From Ganoderma boninense (Eukaryota; Basidiomycota; Agaricomycetes; Polyporales; Polyporaceae), in NCBI GenBank assembly GCA_002900995.3, contig CM035313.1, forward strand, positions 1,674,001 through 1,738,000: a stretch of 64,000 nt of DNA, in the 5' to 3' direction. The position numbers and the translations under genes were made by a program. Below are positions 22,696 through 32,109 of the stretch, piece after piece (the first letter of the stretch is position 1; each line of letters begins with the position of its first letter). A model generated the notes under the pieces. It was not told the origin of the DNA and did not search any database. It worked only from the letters and a program-made list of their open reading frames with translations.

Positions 22696-23747
22696 CAGGC
22701 TCCTAAAACCACCCGCTCGTTAGTGTCCTCGATCCCAGTACTCCAGCGGGGGTCAGGCTATATACTCCTAGATAGACGCTAGCTTAGTCATGTACCGAGC
22801 AGCCGAGTTACTTGTTATAGAAGAAATGTGGGGATGAGGACACTACAGAGCGGCTGGCCTTTCAAGTCGTCCGACAATCCTCCGGGCCCGAAGCGCGCGA
22901 CCGGATAAGACCGGATAAGTCGAAGACTAATGAAGATTTTGGCCACTAAGCTCTTCGCGCGTCTGCGCTGCAGGCTGCCCGCGACGAGGTCCCAAATTTC
23001 GACGGCCCGCTCTGGGGCACTTGAACAATTGCGCATCAGCTCCAACAGCAAGATAGTGCAGGTAGACATGCATTTCCAACATCGCGGGACAAGAATAGCT
23101 AGTGCAAGAGCCCGGGTGGCAGGCGCAGTTCCTCTCCAAGTCCTCCAAGAATCTCCTGCAGTGCAACCCCACTATCCCGGATTCGCTGAACATTGCGTTG
23201 CTTCGCGATGTGCTGAATATATTTATCGAAGTACTGCGCTACATAAATTGGTACTCTTGCTGGAATATTAGAGCTGTGCATGTCCTCGCGCTCATAGTCA
23301 AGCTCATCGCGCCCTCGCGCCTGCCACCCGGGCTCTTGCACTAGCTATTCTTGTCCCGCGATGTTGGAAATGCATGTCTACCTGCACTATCTTGCTGTTG
23401 GAGCTGATGCGCAATTGTTCAAGTGCCCCAGAGCGGGCCGTCGAAATTTGGGACCTCGTCGCGGGCAGCCTGCAGCGCAGACGCGCGAAGAGCTTAGTGG
23501 CCAAAATCTTCATTAGTCTTCGACTTATCCGGTCTTATCCGGTCGCGCGCTTCGGGCCCGGAGGATTGTCGGACGACTTGAAAGGCCAGCCGCTCTGTAG
23601 TGTCCTCATCCCCACATTTCTTCTATAACAAGTAACTCGGCTGCTCGGTACATGACTAAGCTAGCGTCTATCTAGGAGTATATAGCCTGACCCCCGCTGG
23701 AGTACTGGGATCGAGGACACTAACGAGCGGGTGGTTTTAGGAGCCTG
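22696..23747. mobile_element. 1,052-bp element with 431-bp terminal inverted repeats (Mutator-like, non-autonomous)
   Basis: Left arm 22696-23126 and right arm 23317-23747 appear to be perfect inverse copies of 431 bp, beginning CAGGCTCCTAAAACC. The 190-bp centre is unique. A perfect 9-bp target duplication, GTCTATTCG, flanks it (22687-22695 and 23748-23756). Nine-base duplications with long terminal repeats are typical of Mutator-like elements. There is no transposase. It lies in intron 6 of the nucleoside hydrolase gene and lengthens it from about 60 nt to 1,120 nt. Confidence 0.9.
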
Positions 23748-24148
23748 GTCTATTCGGAGATGTCGCCAGGACAAAAACGAACACACTTACATTCGGCGAC
23801 GGGGCTCGTGTTCCCCGGGACGTCCAGCGCACCGCCCATGCATATGACACGTCCAATGCGGCCCCGGACGGCTTCCCGGTCGAGCAGCATCATCTTAGCC
23901 AAGTTGGTGAGGGGACCAAGGGCAATGTATGATATTGTTCGCTCGGGTTCTGATTTGATAAGGCCGAGCGCGACCTCAACACCGGACTTGCTGCTTAGTT
24001 CCAACTGCGGATGCAGTACCGGACGCTCATCTTCGACGTTGAGATCGGGATGTCGTTGAGTAATATCACCCAAACCATCTCTAACAGTATCAGGTCGGAT
24101 GCGCAACGGTGGGCAAGTAAACTTGAGAAACGAACCTTCCGTGGAAGT

Positions 24149-24946
24149 TACGTTGAATTCCAGGAGATTCACGGTCGCGGACAGGCTTACGTCAGCTGGT
24201 GGGGCGCCCGTGACGGAGTGACGGCCGCGCGCGCGAGGGGCGCGCCAGGACGAGGCCGGGGCGCAGGGGGAACGCCATTCGCGAAGGCCTCCAAGGGCCG
24301 CACATCCCTAGAAAATATATATGCATATAATAGTGAAATATATGAGAGCTTACGAAGCACATGGTAGGGCCGAGGTGAGGATGGATTGGTTCATGCCGAA
24401 GGATGGCAAAGGTATCTGGCAAGCTGGAGGCTGAGTGTGTGAAAAGTGATTGAAAAGACAAAATATGAGCTGAAATAATTTGAAAACCATTCACAACAAA
24501 TATTGTTCACAGAGAGGCCGTCGCGCTGCGCGGAGAACCCATCGCGACAGGCAACCGAGGAGGCAGACCCTCGCGCGCAGGAGGAGAGGCCAGGACTGGC
24601 AGCGCAGGGCGCCAATTCACAGTCTCGCTTGTGGACTGTGAATCTTCCGGTAGGGAAGGGTCTGCAGCGGGGCGCGTTTTGGCGGGGGCGCCAGAGAACC
24701 CCCCGCCAAAACGTACGACGCCAGCCCGGGGGTCCAGCAGATTTACAGTCTCGGCTAACGAGACTGTAAATCGGACCTGACCGGCGGGTTCCCTCGCGTG
24801 CGCCCTCGCGCGGCACCTGGCTCAGACGCCCGCGCCCGCTCCCTCGCGCGACCTCCCGTCACCCAGGTCACACCCAGCCAGGAGACCGTAAACCGCCCCG
24901 CCAACAGACTGTAAACCGGCGCCTAAGGACCGTGAATATCCCGGAA
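24149..24946. mobile_element. Hairpin-rich 798-bp insertion in a nucleoside hydrolase exon
   Basis: The host exon regains a continuous frame exactly when this segment and one copy of the flanking GAAGT (24144-24148, 24947-24951) are left out. Imperfect inverted repeats near the ends read TTCCAGGAGATTCACGGTC and TTCCGGGATATTCACGGTC. Inside are three strong hairpins (24615-24643, 24676-24712, 24740-24772). The left half contains a GC-rich open stretch interrupted by an AT-rich, intron-like segment. The element class is unknown. Confidence 0.75.
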
Positions 24947-25467
24947 GAAGTATTGGGCGCTGTGGAGTTCCCCTTCTAACGGGTGATCTTCCCCCACAGC
25001 CAAAATCGTATTTCTCTTCTGAAAAAAGTTGACGAAGCGCGACGTATCCTGCGGGAATTGCTCCAAATGTCTCGAAACAACAACCTGGTATATCTTAAGG
25101 ATATTGACGCTGGCAGAGGTCTAAGGGTTGCGTTGATGCCTGTGGCACTACTACTTACTAGGAGGACTGTGCATCCGTATTACCTGATAAGTGGTCATGG
25201 CGTTGTGGTTCAACTAGTACGCATCCAGTTACGCACCAAAAGAGATGATGATAGCCAGAACTTCTAGCTCCGGACTGGCCAGTGCAAGCAACCTGGAGCG
25301 CCGACGCTGTCATGCTGAGAATGTGGCACAAGGACAGAACACCAACAATGCCAAAGTATCGTCGACGCCTGGATCTGTGTCAACTGCAGTTGCTCAATGT
25401 CATTTCGAACTTCGTCTGCATCAGGTTCATGATACATACTGATAACAGGAATCCTCGCCGACGACAT

Positions 25468-26245
25468 GCTTGAGTGTTGCAGATGGCGTGCGTGATGATC
25501 TCTCCAAGGAGGGTTTGCCCTGACGCTCGAGCTCGAATCGCTGTATGTAAGTAGGAAGCTTCCAGCTGCTGGCTGATCATGAATATTTGCTGAATCATTA
25601 TCATGATAGCATGGGTATGAGCACACGTGATAGGTACAGAGAGCAATATCCTAAGAAGGCAACGAGCTGCGGGGGGCGGGAGGAAGGACATTTGTGCATT
25701 TCAGAGGTAGCGAGTACGACAAAAGCAATTTACATAAAGACTTAAAACCTTGCAATGGGTGTTTTCACATCGCGAGGATGCTGACGCTCACCCGTACCAG
25801 GCTTGATTCTCTTCGTCGGTCTTGACAGTCATCCTTGCCCGTTTGTGGTCACGATGTTGCCTGTGAAGCAAAAAACAGCCTCATGGGGTTCACCCGTCTG
25901 AAGTAATAAAATATAAGTAACACATCAACATGAGTCCCAGAACGCCGGATTGCACAACCTTGCCTCGAAGGGTGACGTGCACGCTTACGATGACCTGACA
26001 CAATATGGTGGCCACCAATATGAGGAGGACTTGGATCACACTGACAGCGAGAGCAGACGAGGCCACGGGTGATGACGTCGAACTGCGAGCGGCCTTAAAC
26101 CCGGGGGCTGCCGGTGCTATACAGTACCGGTCACGGTGGCTGTCACGCTCCTTCTGGGACGCGGACTCGGGTAACGCAAGACGCCAAAATAGCGACGAGC
26201 TCGATACCGACACCGACGACTACCCACTAGTCCACCACCACCACC
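25468..26245. other. Divergent promoter between nucleoside hydrolase and RACK1
   Basis: Contains the start region of the hydrolase (-) and the RACK1 promoter (+). Short unsupported frames only. Confidence 0.5.
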
Positions 26246-27579
26246 ATGGAGTCCCTCCGCTATCTCGGCTCGATGGCCGGCCACAAGGGCTGGGTCACCG
26301 CTATCGCTACCTCCTCCGAAAACCCCGACATGATCCTCACCGCGTCTCGTGGTATGTCTCCCATCTTCTTCGCGCTCTCGCGTCGGAAAAGGCGACCAAT
26401 GCGCGAAACCTCTCGTACAAAATGACCAAATTATTTCGTCCTTCGCATAGACAAGACTATCATCGTCTGGCAGCTCACTCGCGGCGATGAGGTTCAGTAC
26501 GGTTACCCAAAGCGGATCCTCCACGGACACAACCACTTCGTATCGGACGTTGTCATCTCCTCTGACGGTCAATTCGCCCTATCCTCGTCGTGGGACCACA
26601 CGCTGCGCCTGTGGGACCTCAACACTGGCAACACTACTCGCCGCTTTGTCGGTCACACCTCCGATGTCCTCTCCGTCAGCTTCTCCGCCGACAACCGTCA
26701 GATCGTCTCCGGCTCGCGCGACAGGACAATCAAGCTCTGGAACACCCTTGGCGAGTGCAAATATGACATCAAGGACGATGGCCATACCGAGTGGTGAGTC
26801 CCAGTATTGCTCGGACAGATCGGACCGTGAACCCGCTTCTATTAGGGTATCATGCGTGCGCTTCAGCCCCAACGTTATGAACCCCGTCATTGTCTCCTGC
26901 GGTTGGGACAAGGTTGTCAAAGTATGTATTTGCCCATTCGTACTCCCTCCCCCTTCCTGGTATGATGTTAGAAACAATATTTGCTACTTCAGAGGGCTAG
27001 CGCCCTATGAGACCATATTTAATCACCAAGATCTCTGACCTTTTCCTGTCCCGACTTCATACGGATGTCCATGTCTTCGCTGTATGCTAACTTCTCATCA
27101 TAGGTCTGGGAGCTTTCGAAGTTCAAGCTCAAGACCAACCACTACGGTCACACTGGCTACATCAACACCATCTCTGTCTCCCCCGATGGTTCCCTTGCGG
27201 CGTCCGGTGGTAAGGACGGTATCACCATGCTCTGGGACCTCAACGAAGGCAAACACCTCTACTCGCTCGAGGCCGGTGACGTCGTCAACGCCCTTGTCTT
27301 CTCGCCTAACCGCTACTGGCTATGCGCGGCCACCGCATCTTGCATCAAGATCTTCGACCTTGAGAGCAAGTAAGTGCATGGTACCCATCAACTTATCACC
27401 AGTGTTCTCACGCCTTTCCCCCCCTTAGGTCGATCGTTGACGAGCTCAAGCCTGACTTTGCCCAGAGCACGAATGCCCGCGAGCCCGAATGTGTGTCGAT
27501 TGCCTGGTCTGCGGACGGCCAGACGCTCTTCGGCGGCTTCACTGACGATCTCGTCCGGGTGTGGACCGTCGTCTCATAA
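26246..27579 (+). CDS. RACK1: RACK1/Gbeta-like ribosome-associated WD40 protein
   Basis: Model: join(26246..26351, 26451..26793, 26846..26921, 27104..27369, 27429..27579), 313 aa. This is the seven-bladed WD40 protein (yeast Asc1, fission yeast Cpc2) that sits on the 40S ribosomal head near the mRNA exit and links translation to signalling. The start [20 protein letters not shown], the WD repeats ([50 protein letters not shown]) and the end [15 protein letters not shown] match the family over its full length. The start codon lies in a repeated CCACC context (CCACCATGG). Codon use is biased to C-ending codons, as expected of a highly expressed gene. Intron 3 hosts snoRNA U24. Confidence 0.97.
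26957..27042 (+). ncRNA. snR24/U24: C/D box snoRNA U24 in RACK1 intron 3
   Basis: Within the 182-nt intron there is a C box ATGATGT (26962-26968), a D' box CAGA (26990-26993), a C'-like ATGAGAC (27007-27013) and a D box CTGA (27035-27038). The guide before D' is ATATTTGCTACTT and the guide before D is CACCAAGATCT, complementary to the conserved AGATCTTGGTG of large-subunit rRNA. Both guides match yeast U24 as remembered, which directs 2'-O-methylation near Cm1437, Am1449 and Gm1450 of 25S rRNA. GG before the C box and CC after the D box can form a short closing stem. Exact ends are estimated. Confidence 0.9.
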
Positions 27580-29157
27580 TGCACTCCTCACGCCGCATTG
27601 TCCTGATGATCTATACGTCGTACCTTATTTCGTTCACGAGAAAAGTGCATGGAGGCACTGCTGGGTGGTGGACCGCGCGGGCAGCTGGCGGGACGATAGG
27701 TGGTTGTATGTACGTTTGGCGGATTGTGTGTTTTTTTCGCGCTTTACTGCATGTAGCTTCAAAATCCAAGCTTTGCTTTGCACATCCACACTTGAGTTCG
27801 TCTTAACTGCGCCCATGTTTGCCCGTTGTGGATGAAGGGATGAGAGGTCTACATAGTAGAGAACAATTAGGAAGTCTACTCAAGACGTCGTGGCCGCTTG
27901 ATGACCTGTGGCGGCTGTATCGTATATGTAGCTACTTACAAGCGGCCCTGTTATAAGCGTGACATATGAAAGGTTGTAGCTCTGAATACCATCTCCTGGT
28001 TGCCTCTACAATCCTCAGATCGTCGCCGGTATTACCTTCAAAGTTGTACCCACCTAACGAAAACTTCATCTCCCTGTCTGCTGTCGCTAATTTGCGGCCT
28101 ATTTATACCATTCATCGGAGTTCCGCCGTTGCAATGAATGCTCGTCTGAAGTCTAGAACAGAGGTCCTTTCACCTGTGCCTGTAGAGAAAGCAGGAGGTG
28201 CTTGGTCCAATCCATGTAGCGTAGATGGGCGACATGATGTGGCCCAGCAGTTTAAAGTACGGGTATTTGTTGCCCCCCTGTCCGTTCAACGGGCTAGCTG
28301 ATGAAGGTCGAAGGTCGCAGTACTGACACACACTCACACTGCTGGAAGAAGCGTAGCGTGGACCTGGGGAGTGTCCTTCCTGACCAGCTTGCCATGGGCA
28401 CGTCGGGTCGAAGCTCCGCAGGCTCTGGTGAGGGTGGAAACAGCGTACAAACTGACCACGTTGGGATACACGCGTATCTGAGTGCTCGCCGCTGGGAGCC
28501 AATAGATTGCCCTGGATTCGGGTTCCAATGGCATACGTTCATAGCCATATTCGGGCTACAGAGGTGCCAACCCTCTACATGCCGGGGTACAGCCTCCAGA
28601 GCCCAACTTGAAGTGGTCATCACATCTCGGGGCCTAAGATGCACAATCCAGTTAGATGTCAAGATCAGCGCCGCTGTCAGCTCAACCCGACGCTCTGTAA
28701 ACCACACACCGGAGCTGACGCACCGGAGCTTACTCACCGAAAGAGCCATCCACGCCCACCCGATGCAGGACGAAGAAGCCCTCCTCTCTGATAGCAGGCC
28801 CTCTCAATTGTCTTCTCGCGGTAGGTGGAGGACGACAGCGAATAGCTCCAATCATGTGTGCTCGTGAACTTGGACGCCCTTCAGCTGCATGCTCCGCGCG
28901 AATCGTCCTGGAGGAATGGGAGGGCACACACGAGATGTCAGTGCTGATCTTCAACGGCTTTGAGCCGTCTAGTACAAGAGGCGTTTCAACAGCAACGGGT
29001 TATTAAACCATGAGTTAGACCGGCCCTATTGAAAACCGGCCCTGATTTAATAAACAGAAGCTACTGAAACACTCTACGACTCGTCCATGAATAACTATGA
29101 CTAACGGATCATACCGCCAACTGCTTCTTAGCCTCTGCGGTTGCCAGACCTAACTTA
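27580..29157. other. Spacer with unresolved fragments
   Basis: Includes the RACK1 3' untranslated region. Minus-strand peptides such as REEGFFVLHRVGVDGSF (near 28740-28800), ending at a good donor GTGAGT, suggest a fragment of a gene, but no family is recognised and flanking exons could not be found. No gene is called. Confidence 0.35.
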
Positions 29158-29816
29158 CAGTCTTCAACCGGTCCTCGGACCTATGAATTTTTAGTCGCCT
29201 TACTATGCTCCCCCCTCCTCATTTTCCACAAACTTAAGTTTATATTCCATTAGGATGCATACCAGAGTATATGCCTGTCGAATTTTGTGGTGAGGAGAGG
29301 GCAGCTTGGGAGAGATCGAGGTCCATCTTGACAAAAATCCCTTATCATGACTTCCTCAGTCCTCGGGCCATCCGTATTTAGTACGAAATTGATCTAACCG
29401 ACGCTAGCCGAGCACCCGATTAAGTATATCAGGCCTATTAGCGCCGTCCGGTGGCCCAAGGACCACCGTCCGAGTCATGTTCAATGCATTGTGTTCGTCC
29501 CCGATGGCAATTCCCAGTAAGTAGGACACAAAATCGTTCGCGTGAATATGCTCATGCTTCACTATAAATGTGGGACTGCTTGATCAAGAAGGTCGTGCTA
29601 GATCTGCCCTCCAAAATTCATTTTCTCTCTGTTTTACTGTAACAATCGCCTTACAACATGCTGTCTCGCCGCTACCACCCTCAGTTTTTTGAGTGGCCTG
29701 GTAAAACAGGTTATGATGCATCAGAGGTCATTTTGTGGCAAGAGAAACAGGGGGGAGCTCGCAAAGGGTGAAGTGGCCCGAGGACCCATGGTGGCCCGAG
29801 GACCGGTTAAAGACTG
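29158..29816. mobile_element. 659-bp MITE, copy 2 (inverse orientation)
   Basis: Reverse complement of the element at 13030-13688, same length and, as far as could be compared by eye over the full length, the same sequence. TA flanks at 29156-29157 and 29817-29818. The outside sequences differ from those of copy 1, so this is an independent insertion rather than part of a larger duplication. Confidence 0.9.
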
Positions 29817-30271
29817 TACACATGGATGAATTGCAGAAATCAAATGTTCATGCCTCTCGCGGGTCACTTACCTGTCTCCTCATGTTGTAATATAGCGTCC
29901 ATGACAAAAACAGATGAGTCTAGGTATGCATCCGTGCCACGGTCGTTAAGCGAAGGGCCGTATGCTGTAGTGGGAGCATGAGGTTTTCCATCAACAACCG
30001 GTTGCCTGGAAGGAGTCGGCGAGCATAGACACTTACCGCTGACACGATGAGACCGCCCGGCGAATATCTAGCAGATAGCACGCCGAGCCGGTGAGTACGT
30101 TTTCCCCTGGCGGTGCCGCTGATATTACTGAATGGATTGCGACAAGTTAGCACCGAACAAGGGCCATTCGTGACTCAACCGATGAGTGAATTAGCTTGGT
30201 AGGTGGATAGGATATTGAGGGACGCAGCCCAAACAAAGTCCAGTGCAGTCCACATCCAGCTCTGGCCCCTC
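29817..30271. other. Spacer with a possible minus-strand exon fragment
   Basis: The minus strand reads RLGVLSARYSPGGLIVSA followed by a good donor GTAAGT near 30035, loosely WD40-like. The next frame ends in another donor near 29873. No complete gene could be assembled. Confidence 0.3.
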
Positions 30272-31509
30272 CTATGACTCCGACCATGGACGCAGCGCGT
30301 CGTTGTCTAACCTCCTCTTCACCAGATCTTCGCTCATCCTCCATAGCTGTGCCTCGCGCCCCTCGTCCCTCGCCATCTCGCTCTCCCCGCCCGCGACGCC
30401 CACGGCAGAAACGTAGGCGCCTTGCCACCTCTCCCATACTTCCTCGCCATGCTCGACCCGCAACCCTGTCGCCGCCCACAGCGCTGTCAAGGACGCCCCA
30501 CTGACTGAGCGTTCGAAGGGGCCCGTCAATGCGCGGAGTGCGCTCCCCCATAGTGGACCGTACGCCTTGAGGAGCTGGTTAGACTGGTTAGGGTGCACAG
30601 CCCCAGGGTCGACTGCGACTGCAAGGACGTCATGGCCAAGGTGCCGCGCGAGCGCCCTGACGAAGAGAACCGTGGCGAGCTTGGCACGGGCGTAGAGGGC
30701 GAGCGGGGACTGGGCGGAGCCAGACTCGTAGGAGAGCTCAGCGTTGGAGATGAATTGGACGGAGCGGGAAGAGACGGAATGAAGGTTCGAGGTGAGGCAA
30801 ACTATTCGTGGGGCACGCGGAGCGCGGGAGCGGGTGGATGTGCGGGAGGGGGTCGGTGACGTTGACGGCGACCGGTGGGGAGGGAGAGTTGATGCAGTGC
30901 GGCGGAGGAGAAGGAGGAGGCGGTTGATGAGGAGGAAGTGGGCGAGGTGGGTGATGGCGAAATGTCGATCTATGCCATCCGCAGACACGTCGAAAGCTTG
31001 TATACCGACCCCGGCATCACAAACCACCTGTCAAGGTGAACGAAGTCAGGTACGGGAGAAAGTGTGAAGGCTCAAGGGTTGCGCACCACGTCTAGACGGC
31101 TTTCTTGTTCACACAACTCGTCTCCGACCCGCCTCACATCCGACAGGCTTGCTAGGTCGCATTCGATAAACCTGATGTCTGGGACGAACTTCTCGTGTAC
31201 TCTGCAATGACGTTTGATCTGCAGGAGTGCGATGTCCGGCCTGTCTTCGTCGCGTGCTAAGATAAGTACTCGAGCCTTCGCGTACGCCAACGTCTTCGCG
31301 ATCTCAAACCCCTTTCCTTGCGTTCCGCCTGTGATCAATGCGACCTAGAAACAAGGCTGAATACGATGGATGTGCTCATTTGACGCGGAGGCGCTCACCT
31401 TTCCCGAGAGATTGGGTATATCTGACGTATGCCACGGTATCCTGTCGGGAGGGGAGAACAATATGTGTGGGCTGCAGAGAGCGTATATCAAGCTGAGAGC
31501 GGTGGACAT
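30272..31509 (-). CDS. Short-chain dehydrogenase/reductase, retinol-dehydrogenase-like
   Basis: Model: complement(join(30272..31027, 31087..31344, 31399..31509)), 374 aa. The N terminus (residues 1-20) is hydrophobic and may anchor the protein in a membrane. The Rossmann motif TGGTQGKG is at residues 42-49. DIRFIECDLASLSDV marks the third strand, VCDAGVG replaces the usual NAG motif, and the active-site pair is YARAK with Ser in CLTSNLHSVSS upstream. The protein should be an NAD(P)-dependent oxidoreductase of the classical SDR family; the substrate is unknown. The start is the first ATG in frame, because the longer frame begins with TTG. The intron before VCDAGVG uses a GTGCGC donor. It shares a 600-bp divergent promoter with ACR3. 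Confidence 0.88.
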
Positions 31510-32109
31510 GGCTACGCCGATGTAAGTGAACAGCAGCGGCCGAGACAAGGCGAGTGGACGGGGTAAGTTGAGTGTGCCGAAAAGGTCATGACAGCGGTAT
31601 ATAAAGGTCGCTGTGGGAGGACGTCACCTCCGCAGGCGGAGGAGGAGAGGAGAGATCGTATCTGGTGCACTCCAACCATGGAATGGCCGCGCGATCATAG
31701 AGTGCCTCGGCGATAGGGATGACCGCATCGGGCTCCATGAGGGTTGCCGCTTTCGTTTTCCCGCTCAGCCTGAGTGGATATCACCCAAGGTAGCACACTG
31801 GGAGGATGTGAATGCATACGGGCGTGCAGAGAGAGTAAAAGGGGTGGTGTGGGACGCAAAAGAGCTGGTTCCGGCTGGCAGAGTCGTCGTCACCAAGAAT
31901 CAAGATCGCCCCTCGTCCGCTCTCGACGCGGCCCACACAGGCGTCTATTGCAGAACCCTGTGCTGACGTTGCTCGCTGGAAAAGGAAGGACTACCCCCGC
32001 AGCCGAATTTGACAATGGAATTCAAAATCAGCGCTTACTTCCAAGTCAAAAGTACTCGACGTTTGCTAGTAGCAGCTTGCTTTCTCCCTCCCACCAGACA
32101 CTCACAAAT
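31510..32109. promoter_or_regulatory. Shared divergent promoter of SDR (-) and ACR3 (+)
   Basis: 600 bp separate the two start codons. A TATATAAA word at 31598-31605 is 90 nt upstream of the SDR ATG when read on the minus strand as TTTATATA, and about 500 nt upstream of ACR3 in the plus direction, so which gene it serves is unclear. A plus-strand frame at 31613-31966 has no domain signature. Confidence 0.5.

Larger units (their letters stand above)
21603..25467 (-). pseudogene. Inosine-uridine preferring nucleoside hydrolase, split by two insertions
   Basis: Exons: complement(21603..21951, 22262..22670, 23791..24080, 24136..24143 joined to 24947..25109, 25159..25183, 25237..25292, 25347..25383, 25440..25467). 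The family splits purine and pyrimidine ribonucleosides into base and ribose. The N-terminal metal/ribose motif DTDPGVDD is at residues 11-18, followed by LLALASPELEVLAIIISFG, SAQYF, DGLGDITQRHPDL, TISYIALGPLTNLAK, MGGALDVPGNTSPVAEF and the His-containing PLDITTPHEL. Without the insertions the exons sum to 1365 nt (454 aa). Insertion A (22696-23747) sits inside an intron and could be spliced out. Insertion B (24149-24946) sits inside an exon and brings a stop within about five codons, so a full-length product is not expected unless B is also spliced. The rest of the frame is clean, so the loss looks recent or allele-specific. Confidence 0.85.

Noticed and set aside
22696..23747. The palindrome as a mere assembly artefact
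   Set aside because: A perfect 9-bp target duplication and a unique centre argue for a real insertion, though raw reads should confirm it.
31510..31548. N-terminal extension of the SDR protein
   Set aside because: The longer frame starts with TTG; the first ATG at 31509 is followed directly by a plausible hydrophobic N terminus.
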